DNA of 34,266 bases from Candidatus Martarchaeota archaeon (GTDB lineage Archaea > Micrarchaeota > Micrarchaeia > Micrarchaeales > CABMGC01): positions 1-34,266 of the forward strand of contig JAMCSX010000013.1 in assembly GCA_023379055.1 (NCBI GenBank), in the 5' to 3' direction. Under the pieces are notes generated by a model, which saw nothing but the letters and a program-made list of their open reading frames with translations, ran no database searches and had not been told where the DNA came from. This document shows, in pieces, positions 1 through 7,039 of this stretch (the first letter of the stretch is position 1; each line of letters begins with the position of its first letter). Both the position numbers and the translations under genes were made by a program.

Positions 1-34
1 AAGCCCACGCCGTTTACGGGTGGGAGGATGTCAC
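1..34 (+). mobile_element. IS200/IS605-type right end (RE) with hairpin
   Basis: The hairpin is CCCAC (4-8), an unpaired G (9), CCGT (10-13), loop TT, ACGG (16-19), GTGGG (20-24). It is followed by the 12-nt block GGAGGATGTCAC (23-34). The same 12-nt block, at the same 23-nt spacing from a GAAGC box, closes the element at 15.8 kb. The transposon end therefore probably lies at or next to base 34, and the pyk leader begins there. In TnpB systems this segment is also the scaffold of the guide RNA (known for the family, not tested here). Confidence 0.8.
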
Positions 35-68
35 ATATCCATGTAATTATTCCTATGTGCATATATGA
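3..68 (+). CDS. tnpB: TnpB (IS200/IS605 OrfB) C-terminal fragment, cut by window edge
   Basis: The frame starting at base 3 reads AHAVYGWEDVT followed by a short tail and a TGA at 66-68. The full-length TnpB inside this window ends EAHTIYRWEDVT, so this is the last part of a related TnpB whose body lies left of the window. The coding end overlaps the right-end hairpin of the element (4-24). The stop codon overlaps the ATG of the pyruvate kinase gene at 65. TnpB is the RNA-guided RuvC-like nuclease of these transposons; nothing of its catalytic core is visible here. Confidence 0.75.
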   Translation, partial: AHAVYGWEDVTYPCNYSYVHI

Positions 69-1414
69 AGACAAAGATAATTGCAACATATGGCCCGGCG
101 CTTAACAAGCCATCAGTGTTATCTAGGGCCATAAAGCACGTAGACATCTTCAGGCTGAACCTGTCACATGGCAGCGAGCGGAGCTGGCTGGAGTACATCG
201 AGAATATAAGGAAAGCTGCAAAGTCTGCTCATAAGGAGGTTGCACTCCTTGCAGATCTTCCAGGCCCAAAGATAAGGCTTGGCGATATAAAGAGTGGCAG
301 CATGGAATTGCACAGGGGCGACCACCTGAAGCTTGCATATGGAACATACACAGGCAACGCAGTCCCTCTGGAGTATGATATACATTCATATGTCAAGAAG
401 GGTTCTGTGCTTTCAATAGGTGATGGCAGCATAGACCTTGCAGTGGAAAGGGTCTCAGGCAAGTCGATATTCTGCAGGGCACTTGGTTCTGGCGCACTTC
501 TCAGCAGGAAGGGCATCAATATACGTAAGGGCAATGTCACTGCAGTACCACCTACCGCAGAGGACGTGAAGCTTGCAAGATTCGCAAAAAGGAATGATTT
601 TGACTTCATTGCACTCTCCTTTGTGAGGTCTGCTGACAATGTGCGTTTAATGAGGAGAAAGGCTCCTGGTGCATTCATAATATCAAAGATAGAGCGCGCG
701 GAGGCGGTACGTGAGATAGATGAGATATCGCGCGAATCGGATGCCATAATGGTGGCACGCGGAGACCTTGCTTTTGATGTTAAGATAGAAATGGTACCCA
801 TAATGCAATCAAGGATAATACGCTCGGCAAGGAGATTCTCAAAGCCAGTTATAGTTGCAACGCAGATGCTCGCAAGCATGGTAGAGAATCCAATGCCCAC
901 CAGGGCAGAGGTAAATGATATTGCAACTGCAGTGACAAGCGGTGCAGACTGCCTTATGCTGAGTGAGGAGACTGCCATAGGGAGATATCCTGTTGATGCG
1001 CTGCGCACACTCTCGGTAACCGCAAGGAATGCCGAGACAGTGACCCTGGCCCAGCCTTCATTCAAGATCACAGGGATAAGCGACAGCATAGCATTTGCAG
1101 CAGCTGAAATAGCAGACAATTACCGCACAGACTGCATATTTGCACCTACGCAGACCGGGAATACCGCAGTAAAACTGTCTGCCCTCAGGCCGAGGTCTGA
1201 GATAATAGCGCTCAGCAGATCGGAAAAGGTAAGAAGAATGCTTAATATATATCATGGCATACACAGCGAGAAGATAAACCGATACGATACTGTAGATATG
1301 ATGCTTAGGGAGATGAAAGTGCTCGCTGCGAGGAAGGGGATAAGAAGGTACATTGTGGTCTCCGGGTCGCCAAACCAGGCCGGCGGGACGAATACCTTAA
1401 AATATATAGAGTAG
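65..1414 (+). CDS. pyk: pyruvate kinase
   Basis: Catalyses phosphoenolpyruvate + ADP to pyruvate + ATP, the last step of glycolysis, in the cytoplasm. The 449-residue product has the family signatures in order: N-terminal TKIIATYGPA, the RLNLSHG segment, ADLPGPKIRLG, the GDGSIDL B-domain stretch, GINIRKG, the active-site block ISKIERAEAV with the catalytic lysine, VARGDLAFD (metal-binding acid), and VATQMLASM...PTRAEVNDIA. A C-terminal alpha/beta domain starts near residue 330. The length is slightly under the usual ~470. The start chosen is the ATG at 65, which overlaps the TGA of the upstream tnpB fragment. No Shine-Dalgarno is visible, and the space for a promoter between the IS end (34) and the ATG is only ~30 nt, so the promoter may lie in or across the IS end. 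Confidence 0.97.
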   Translation: MKTKIIATYGPALNKPSVLSRAIKHVDIFRLNLSHGSERSWLEYIENIRKAAKSAHKEVALLADLPGPKIRLGDIKSGSMELHRGDHLKLAYGTYTGNAVPLEYDIHSYVKKGSVLSIGDGSIDLAVERVSGKSIFCRALGSGALLSRKGINIRKGNVTAVPPTAEDVKLARFAKRNDFDFIALSFVRSADNVRLMRRKAPGAFIISKIERAEAVREIDEISRESDAIMVARGDLAFDVKIEMVPIMQSRIIRSARRFSKPVIVATQMLASMVENPMPTRAEVNDIATAVTSGADCLMLSEETAIGRYPVDALRTLSVTARNAETVTLAQPSFKITGISDSIAFAAAEIADNYRTDCIFAPTQTGNTAVKLSALRPRSEIIALSRSEKVRRMLNIYHGIHSEKINRYDTVDMMLREMKVLAARKGIRRYIVVSGSPNQAGGTNTLKYIE

Positions 1415-1421
1415 CAAGACT

Positions 1422-2051
1422 GTGCATATTATGCAATTCATCATACTCTCAATCATGTCTATGTTCTCCAGCACTTACGCAAATATAAGTGCACTCATAA
1501 TTGCGCATTACTCGCTTGCAATAATATTGCTGATGACACTTGAAAGCGCATCACTGCCGATACCAAGCGAAGTCGTGCTCCCAATTGTTGGAGATCTCAT
1601 AGCAAGAGGCATCCTTAATCCGTACATCGCATATATGGCTGCGCTTGTTGGCACGTTTATTGGCATAACCATAGATTATCTTATAGCGTATCTGCTTGGC
1701 AAGGAGGTCATATACAAGCATTTGCGCCTGTTCCACATAAAGAAGGAATCACTTGACGCGTTCGACAGCTGGTTCAGCAGAAATGGCTCGTTTGCGGTAT
1801 TTGTGTCGCGCCTGCTGCCCATCGTGCGGGGCTTGATAAGCCTTCCTGCGGGATTTGCACAGATGTCCCCAAAGAGATTCTACCTATATTCCATTGCAGG
1901 CGCAGCGATTTGGAATGCCGCGCTCATGGCATTCGGATATTACGCCCTCTCGGCATCAAATGCCCAGATGCTTCTTGCATCAATAGCAGTACTGTCCATA
2001 GTATTATACCTTATCTATGAAGCCTTCCTGAAAAGAATGATGAGATCGTAA
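1422..2051 (+). CDS. DedA / SNARE-associated family membrane protein
   Basis: A 209-residue polytopic membrane protein with the DedA (PF09335) pattern: an acidic entry LESASLPIPSEVVLP, then a Gly-rich TYR-containing helix (GTFIGITIDYLIAYLLGK), then FVSRLLPIVRGLISLPAG with the conserved arginines, then W-N in the last helix pair. DedA proteins act in membrane homeostasis and lipid flipping; bacterial members flip undecaprenyl-phosphate or phosphatidylethanolamine, while archaeal substrates are poorly defined. The gene lies 7 nt after pyk, so co-transcription is likely. GTG at 1422 is the earliest start; ATG at 1431 is equally plausible. It ends directly against the convergent TBP gene with no gap. 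Confidence 0.88.
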   Translation: MHIMQFIILSIMSMFSSTYANISALIIAHYSLAIILLMTLESASLPIPSEVVLPIVGDLIARGILNPYIAYMAALVGTFIGITIDYLIAYLLGKEVIYKHLRLFHIKKESLDAFDSWFSRNGSFAVFVSRLLPIVRGLISLPAGFAQMSPKRFYLYSIAGAAIWNAALMAFGYYALSASNAQMLLASIAVLSIVLYLIYEAFLKRMMRS

Positions 2052-2375
2052 TCAGGATGGCTCAAGTATGTAGTTTTTCACTATCTTTATTACCTGGTCT
2101 ATTGCCCGCTTTATGTCTGCCTCGGTCTTTGCTCCGGTGCAGATGATCTTGCCGTTCTTGAAAAGGAGCAGCGCGGTCTTGGGTTCGTGTATTTTGCATA
2201 TTGCACCGGGAAACTGCTCGGGTTCATAGTCTACGTCTGCAGATGCCTTTGCTATGCCATAAAGATCCAGGTCTACCCCAAGGCTTGCACTCGCAACTAT
2301 ATTTTCTATCTTGAATTTAGGGTTGAGCGTGACCCTCTTACCTGACTTTGTATGCGCAGTTTCAACTTTTCCCAT
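2052..2375 (-). CDS. tbp: single-repeat TATA-box-binding protein
   Basis: General transcription factor that binds the archaeal TATA box and recruits TFB and RNA polymerase. The 107-residue product contains one complete TBP repeat: IENIVASASLG (about residues 23-33), YEPEQFPGAI, ALLLFKNGKIICTGAKTEAD, then a helix ending IVKNYILEPS. Both DNA-intercalating Phe positions of a repeat (QFPG and LLLF) are present. Archaeal TBPs normally have two such repeats (~180-190 residues); here only one is encoded, so a saddle would need a homodimer. The start is firm: the ATG at 2375 has no room for a longer reading frame that keeps the family alignment, and an AT box lies about 30-40 nt upstream (2408-2422). 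Loss of the second repeat by rearrangement next to the DedA gene is the alternative. Confidence 0.85.
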   Translation of the reverse strand: MGKVETAHTKSGKRVTLNPKFKIENIVASASLGVDLDLYGIAKASADVDYEPEQFPGAICKIHEPKTALLLFKNGKIICTGAKTEADIKRAIDQVIKIVKNYILEPS

Positions 2376-2407
2376 TATACCACTGCCTTTAAATAGGCAC
2401 TGAAAGG

Positions 2408-2422
2408 TATTTATATATATTT
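2408..2422. promoter_or_regulatory. TATA element between divergent tbp and L21e genes
   Basis: The AT-only stretch TATTTATATATATTT lies between tbp (minus, start 2375) and the L21e gene (plus, start 2469). Its centre is ~38 nt from the tbp start and ~55 nt from the L21e start. Transcription starting ~26 nt away in either direction would give short leaders for both genes, so it may serve both. Next to it, GCCT-TTAAAT-AGGC (2385-2398) is a near palindrome within the tbp upstream region. Confidence 0.5.
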
Positions 2423-2468
2423 GTGTAGCAACAATCGTATTTACATATCATCAGTTAGGCTGATTTTA

Positions 2469-2759
2469 ATGACACAGAAATCCCATGGACTCTTCGCAGG
2501 CAGGACAAGGAATCTTACAAGGCACTCAAGACCCTCAAGGCTTGGCATAACAAGGCTCATAAAGGACTTTAAGGTAGGCGATAGGGTAATCATCTCCCCG
2601 AAGTCTAATCTCAATAACATCCCACATCCAAGGTATAGGGGCCGGGTGGGCAAGGTTACGGAGAAGAGGGGAGACGCATACGTAGTGGAGATCTGGACAT
2701 CAAAGTCAACATCAAGGAGCATAATAGTGCCGCAGATGCACCTTGAGAAGTCTGCCTAG
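2469..2759 (+). CDS. rpl21e: 50S ribosomal protein L21e
   Basis: Large-subunit ribosomal protein of archaea and eukaryotes. From the ATG at 2469 the product is 96 residues, MTQKSHGLFAGRTRN..., which is the usual size for the family. Conserved features are the N-terminal KSHG/RT-R basic region, ITRLIKDFKVGDRVII, PHPRYRGRVGKVTEKRGDAY, and the C-terminal IIVPQMHLEK. An upstream in-frame start at 2421 would add residues without homology and would lie in the promoter, so I prefer 2469. The gene stands alone on the plus strand, divergent from tbp and convergent with the filament operon (10-nt gap). Confidence 0.95.
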   Translation: MTQKSHGLFAGRTRNLTRHSRPSRLGITRLIKDFKVGDRVIISPKSNLNNIPHPRYRGRVGKVTEKRGDAYVVEIWTSKSTSRSIIVPQMHLEKSA

Positions 2760-2768
2760 AGTTCCATT

Positions 2769-3770
2769 TCACAGACTTCCGAATGAACTGAAGAAGTTGC
2801 CCATGAGCACGGACACGACGAAGAATATGGCCAACCCGAGAATTATGAAGATTGGCAGATATTTCAGTCCACGCAGCGGCCTGCCCGTTGAGATTGCAGA
2901 TATGATGAATGCGCCAAATCCTGCAATCACTACTATGGCCAGCAGCGAGAAATAAAAGTATGCCTGCGGCGTTATGAGAGGCTTTGACAGTTTAAGGAAT
3001 GATACGCCAAAGGAAGGCACTGACGTAATGCTTCCCAGTGATATCTTTGACCATACTGCCGAGGTTACCTTTATCATCTGACTGGTGAGCGCATATAGCG
3101 TAGGCGCGCCAACAAGTGCCGCGAACGCTATGAATATCGTGTACATGAAAAGCTGGCCCGAAACCTCCTTCTGCACAATGTCCTCGCTTCTCAAGTCCTT
3201 GGCTATCTGGTTGAGAAGGTCTGCCAGCCCGCCTCCGTACTGCTCTGCCTCTATTATTATCCTCACTGTCCTCCTCAGGGTGACGGATCTGTACCTGTTT
3301 GCAAGCTGGCTGAACGCGTTGTGGAGCGTCTCACCAGAATAAAGCTGTTTTCCAAGTATGTTTATGTCGTCTCCGAGGTACTTAAATTCCGGCCTTACTG
3401 CCATTATCATTGCCCTTGAAAGTGATATGCCGCTCCTTATGTTTGCTGAAGTAAGCTGAAGGTAGTCTGGCAGCACTGCCTCCACAAAATCCTTCCTCTG
3501 CTCTATCTTAAGTTCAAGGATTGAGTAGAGAAGCACCTCGTACATTAAGCTTACGAACACACCTCCAAGCAGCGCAGGTCCTGCGCCTATTGTCGTGAAT
3601 ATCTCCAATGCGAATGATACGGCTACAGTTATCGCAATCCACCCAAGTATAGCGGCCTCTATGAAGGTGTCTGCGCTTGTCTTCACCCCTGCCAGGTCAA
3701 GCTCCTCGGATATGGCGCGCGCCACGTTCCTTCCTACAAGCCTCTCGAATACTATTGCCATAAATGTCAC
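2769..3770 (-). CDS. type II secretion system F-domain (TadC/FlaJ-like) platform protein, second copy
   Basis: Inner-membrane platform protein of a type IV filament. The 333-residue product has two T2SSF-type helical units. The cytoplasmic segment around residues 95-190 includes VLPDYLQLTSANIRSGISL and the IIEAEQYGGGLADLLNQIA motif typical of TadB/TadC/FlaJ. It is flanked by paired TM helices near residues 38-80, 205-230 and 270-330. The GTG start at 3770 overlaps the TGA of the upstream gene (GTGA), implying translational coupling; ATG at 3761 is an alternative. It is the last gene of the operon and the partner of the paralogous F-domain protein encoded just upstream. Together they would form the hetero-dimeric membrane platform driven by the ATPase. 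Confidence 0.88.
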   Translation of the reverse strand: MTFMAIVFERLVGRNVARAISEELDLAGVKTSADTFIEAAILGWIAITVAVSFALEIFTTIGAGPALLGGVFVSLMYEVLLYSILELKIEQRKDFVEAVLPDYLQLTSANIRSGISLSRAMIMAVRPEFKYLGDDINILGKQLYSGETLHNAFSQLANRYRSVTLRRTVRIIIEAEQYGGGLADLLNQIAKDLRSEDIVQKEVSGQLFMYTIFIAFAALVGAPTLYALTSQMIKVTSAVWSKISLGSITSVPSFGVSFLKLSKPLITPQAYFYFSLLAIVVIAGFGAFIISAISTGRPLRGLKYLPIFIILGLAIFFVVSVLMGNFFSSFGSL

Positions 3771-4774
3771 GTTGTGAATGCGGGCCTCGATGAAGTCACG
3801 AGGTTCAGGAACACCACCTGAAGCACTATAATGCCTGCAGCTGCAAACAGCAGCGTTGTATTGGTTATCGGTATGATGCTTATGAATGAGGACATTATTG
3901 ATGCGACAGCAAGACCCATGCTCGGAAATATGACCCCGAAGAGCATATAGAACATCGCTATCGCATTAAGCTTCTGGCCGTATCTCCTCAACTCTATCAC
4001 CCTCTCCTGGCTGACGTCGCTGACCACCTCCTGTATCGCGGTTATTATGTCAGCGCCAACGCGTATCGATGTGCTTGCCTGCAGCATGAGCCTCTTGAAG
4101 GTCTTCGACTGGCTCTTTGCGCTTACCTCGTCTACCGCCTGTTCCATTGGCATGCCCAGCTGTACCCTGTCTATTATCTTCTTGAACTCGGTGCTTGCCG
4201 CCCCGTAGCCCGTGCTTACAGTTACCATCGCGTTGAAGAGGGGAAGTCCGGATCTCATGCTCACTATCATGTCCCTCGCAGCGAATAGTATGTCCTTCTC
4301 AACATCCTTTCCCATGGCCCTTATTTTATTGACAGGATATGAGAGCAGGGCCTGGTAAGAGCTGAAGTATGCTGCCATGCCGATGAGCACAATGAGTAAA
4401 AGTACCAATCCGGTTACAGGGATTCCGCCGGCGAACACCACGAGTCCGACAGCAATCACAGCTGCAATTGCGATAATCTCGGCCTTCCTCACGCACTGGC
4501 CAACATATGCCTCGGGCGAGACCCTCATTCCCATCTCAATAAGCGAGGCTGCAAGCTCTGCCCGGGCTGACGAGGCCAATGTCCCAAATCCCTTGCCAGG
4601 TGCTGCAGCATTCTGCTGCGCTGCAGGCAGGCTCTTACCGACAGGTTCTGTCTCCTTGTATATGGGCTTAGGCTTTATCGTGAAGAAAAGTATCTTTCTG
4701 GCCTTTGTAAATCCGACTATCTGCCTGTCTATCCTTTTTTTATTGCCAAGCCTCAAACCATCAACCCAATCCAA
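3767..4774 (-). CDS. type II secretion system F-domain (TadB/FlaJ-like) platform protein, first copy
   Basis: 335 residues. The N-terminus is cytoplasmic and basic, with a Pro/Ala linker (about residues 40-65). There is a TM pair at ~90-135, then a T2SSF cytoplasmic domain containing MIVSMRSGLPLFNAM, GMPMEQAVDEV and LMLQASTSIRVGADI, then C-terminal TM helices. Homologues (TadB, FlaJ/ArlJ, GspF) anchor the rotary ATPase under the pilus. The frame overlaps the upstream small-protein gene by 14 nt and the downstream F-domain gene by 4 nt, so all are one transcript. Having two separate F-domain proteins is a Tad-like arrangement, unlike the single ArlJ of archaella. Confidence 0.87.
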   Translation of the reverse strand: MDWVDGLRLGNKKRIDRQIVGFTKARKILFFTIKPKPIYKETEPVGKSLPAAQQNAAAPGKGFGTLASSARAELAASLIEMGMRVSPEAYVGQCVRKAEIIAIAAVIAVGLVVFAGGIPVTGLVLLLIVLIGMAAYFSSYQALLSYPVNKIRAMGKDVEKDILFAARDMIVSMRSGLPLFNAMVTVSTGYGAASTEFKKIIDRVQLGMPMEQAVDEVSAKSQSKTFKRLMLQASTSIRVGADIITAIQEVVSDVSQERVIELRRYGQKLNAIAMFYMLFGVIFPSMGLAVASIMSSFISIIPITNTTLLFAAAGIIVLQVVFLNLVTSSRPAFTT

Positions 4775-5516
4775 TCTTGCGAGCTATCTCTGCAAGCCTT
4801 GCATCCCTTATTTCTGACAGTCCTGGCTGGACATTCCCAGGTTGCGCTGACCTATCTGCCAGCAGCCCTTTTATCTCAATTTTTATTATGTCGAGCTGCC
4901 CCCCTGTCAGAGAATTGCTGTCTATTACGCTGTTTATCTTTTCAAGTTCTATTATCTGGTCCTGCAGCGAGAGCCCTGGGAGCACAAGCGGCTGCTGCTT
5001 CATCGCCGTCTCGCGTTTTGCTGGTGCAGAGGGGCCATTCGGCTGCTTCTGCCCGGACACTGGATTCCTCTTCAGACTTCCATTTGCAGCCTTTGCCTCT
5101 GACCGCCACCTAATCCTGTCAGAGAACTCTCCCTCAGCCTTGGATATAAGGGAGCCTAGCTCCCTTGCTATCGCATCCTCTTTCTCCCTTGCAATATTCA
5201 TGCCCGTCGCCTCCGCGCCGCGCACTCCTGTCCCAAACGACTTTATCTCCGACCTCACCGCGTTCACCGAGCCCTGCATGCGCGCGACTGCGGCGCTGCC
5301 TGTTGCCTGCACCCTCTGCGCCTCTGGCGCGCGTTCTGAGGCAGCAGTCCGCTCCGTCGATTCGATAAATGTGAGGGTGCTCTCCACCTCCACGTCCGTG
5401 TACTTCCTGATTGCCACTTCAGGCCCGAGATCGTACACGTCTACTGCAGCCTGGCTGCCACCTGTACCCGACGTCTCAGCCGCGCCTATGGCCTGCACAG
5501 ATTCTTCGTAATTCAT
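4761..5516 (-). CDS. hypothetical protein within type IV filament operon
   Basis: A 251-residue protein whose family I do not recognise. It has no signal peptide or TM segment. Residues ~60-140 are Ala/Glu/Arg-rich and probably helical, ~145-180 are a Pro/Lys/Gln-rich linker, and ~185-250 form a helical C-terminal part (LQDQIIELEKINSVIDS..., DARLAEIARKIGLG). Its ATG overlaps the stop of the ATPase gene (ATGA at 5513-5516), and its 3' end overlaps the first F-domain gene. The conserved-looking position between ATPase and platform suggests a cytoplasmic adaptor of the motor. That is inference from context only. Confidence 0.7.
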   Translation of the reverse strand: MNYEESVQAIGAAETSGTGGSQAAVDVYDLGPEVAIRKYTDVEVESTLTFIESTERTAASERAPEAQRVQATGSAAVARMQGSVNAVRSEIKSFGTGVRGAEATGMNIAREKEDAIARELGSLISKAEGEFSDRIRWRSEAKAANGSLKRNPVSGQKQPNGPSAPAKRETAMKQQPLVLPGLSLQDQIIELEKINSVIDSNSLTGGQLDIIKIEIKGLLADRSAQPGNVQPGLSEIRDARLAEIARKIGLG

Positions 5517-7039
5517 CGACTCAGTCCAAGAAGTTCTGGGGTGTATTTGGCATTCTCATCGACAAGCTTCACTATCCTGTCCTTGTCTTTGTAGTATTCA
5601 GCTATCACATATCCTGAGGCATCCACCCCTATTATATTGTTTCCAACCATCCAGTTCATTATCTTAACCTTCTCGTTGAGGCTCTCCTGAAGCTCTGGCT
5701 GTGTGTATCCTGCATAGAGCAATATTATATCAGATAGCCTCGACATGTTGGAGACCCGGGATACGGCATCCTCCCTCATGTTCCACCTGTACAGCACAGC
5801 GGCGTCGCCGGACTGCCCCATCTCGCCGAACTCAAGCACCCTCCTTATTCCAAGCCGCCTGTGCCTGAACAGAGACACTATGCCTCCAACAGAGTTAAGC
5901 ATTATCTTCGGTATCTCTATGGGCGGATTTGTCATCCTTATTACAGTGTCTAGAACGTTGTCTGCATGTATTGTCCCGTATACTGCGTGTCCCGTATGTA
6001 TTGCCTCAAATAGCGTCTGGCCATCATATTTTGACCTTACCTCCCCGACAAGTATTATGTCGGGTCTCTGCCTGAGCGAGTTCACCATCAGATTGTAAAG
6101 CCCGACCTCCCCCTTACCCTCCGGATTGGGCGGCCTTGTGAGCATTGGAACCCATTGGAGGAAGTTTGGAAGCGTGAGCTCCCTTGTCTCCTCTATCGAT
6201 ATTATCCTCCTGCTCGGAGGCATGAGCATAGACATTGCATTGAGGAAGCTCGTCTTTCCGCTTGCTGTGCCTCCTGATATCAGCAGGCTTATCTCGTTCT
6301 GCACGCACTCCCATATTATGGCTGCGACCTCCGGAGACACAGTCTTGTTTGCAATGAGCGCTGGCATGGTCCACGGATTCTTCGTGAACTTCCTTATTGT
6401 TATCGTATTGCCGTTCTGCGATATCGGAAAGAGCGTTGCGTTTACCCTGGATCCGTCCGCAAGCTCGGCGTCCATAAGCGGTGACAGAGTGCTTATCTGC
6501 CTCCCTATGCGCCTTCCTATTGCCTCCGCATGATCGTAGATTACCTCATCGCTGAAGAGCTTCAGGCTGGACTTGCACCACCCGTACTTCTTGTGGAATA
6601 CCCAAACCCCCTCCTTCGAAGAGTTTACTGCTATCTCTTCAAGGCTGTCGTCTGCCAGGAGCACCTCGAGGTCGCCCAGGCCGAGCATTATGTTGATTAT
6701 GTAGGCTATCAGCACCTTCTTCGTGTCCTCCTTTGTCCCGGGAAGATACTTGTCTATCACCACGCGCGCAGCGTTGGTGTACTTTACCGTGAGCTCCTTT
6801 GCATATTCCTGGTCTGCCATCTTCGCGGTGTCTATCGGCACTATGCTAAGAAGCTCCTGCCTAAGCGACGTAAGAAGCACGCGTGTCGCCTCACCGACCC
6901 CTGGCATTATCACGTCGTATACCGGCACAAATTCGCCGGTGTCAATTATGTGTATGTGCGCCACTATGCCATTCGCGTCCAGGTCATATGATTCGTACTC
7001 CTTTTTAGTGCCAGCAGGCTTTTTTTCCTCATTTGCCAT
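5513..7039 (-). CDS. type IV filament secretion ATPase (FlaI/TadA/VirB11-like)
   Basis: Hexameric AAA-type ATPase that powers assembly of a type IV pilus-like filament from the cytoplasmic face. Seen here: Walker A GGTASGKTS (about residues 255-263), the IEETREL Asp/Glu box, Walker B RPDIILVGEVR (about 321-331) and the His box GHAVYGTIHAD (about 345-355). The N-terminal domain holds the usual insertion before the core. I start at ATG 7039 (MANEEKKPAGTK, 508 residues). The frame is open to 7117, but the extra residues run through the upstream gene and look non-coding. It overlaps the upstream coiled-coil gene by 11 nt. Operon context (two F-domain proteins) supports a pilus motor rather than a conjugative VirB11. 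Confidence 0.92.
   Translation of the reverse strand: MANEEKKPAGTKKEYESYDLDANGIVAHIHIIDTGEFVPVYDVIMPGVGEATRVLLTSLRQELLSIVPIDTAKMADQEYAKELTVKYTNAARVVIDKYLPGTKEDTKKVLIAYIINIMLGLGDLEVLLADDSLEEIAVNSSKEGVWVFHKKYGWCKSSLKLFSDEVIYDHAEAIGRRIGRQISTLSPLMDAELADGSRVNATLFPISQNGNTITIRKFTKNPWTMPALIANKTVSPEVAAIIWECVQNEISLLISGGTASGKTSFLNAMSMLMPPSRRIISIEETRELTLPNFLQWVPMLTRPPNPEGKGEVGLYNLMVNSLRQRPDIILVGEVRSKYDGQTLFEAIHTGHAVYGTIHADNVLDTVIRMTNPPIEIPKIMLNSVGGIVSLFRHRRLGIRRVLEFGEMGQSGDAAVLYRWNMREDAVSRVSNMSRLSDIILLYAGYTQPELQESLNEKVKIMNWMVGNNIIGVDASGYVIAEYYKDKDRIVKLVDENAKYTPELLGLSR

Noticed and set aside
229-1119. Long minus-strand frame (296 codons) opposite pyruvate kinase
   Set aside because: It is the antisense shadow of a certain pyk gene, with composition typical of a complement frame and no domain.
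4777-5511. 244-codon plus-strand frame opposite the 251-residue operon gene
   Set aside because: Ser/Pro/Cys-rich complement of an Ala/Glu-rich gene; the minus frame has overlapping-codon operon context and the plus frame has none.
5513-7039. ATPase as the missing VirB11/VirB4 of the proposed secretion machine
   Set aside because: Its operon with two F-domain platform proteins fits a type IV filament motor; there is no VirB4-like architecture.
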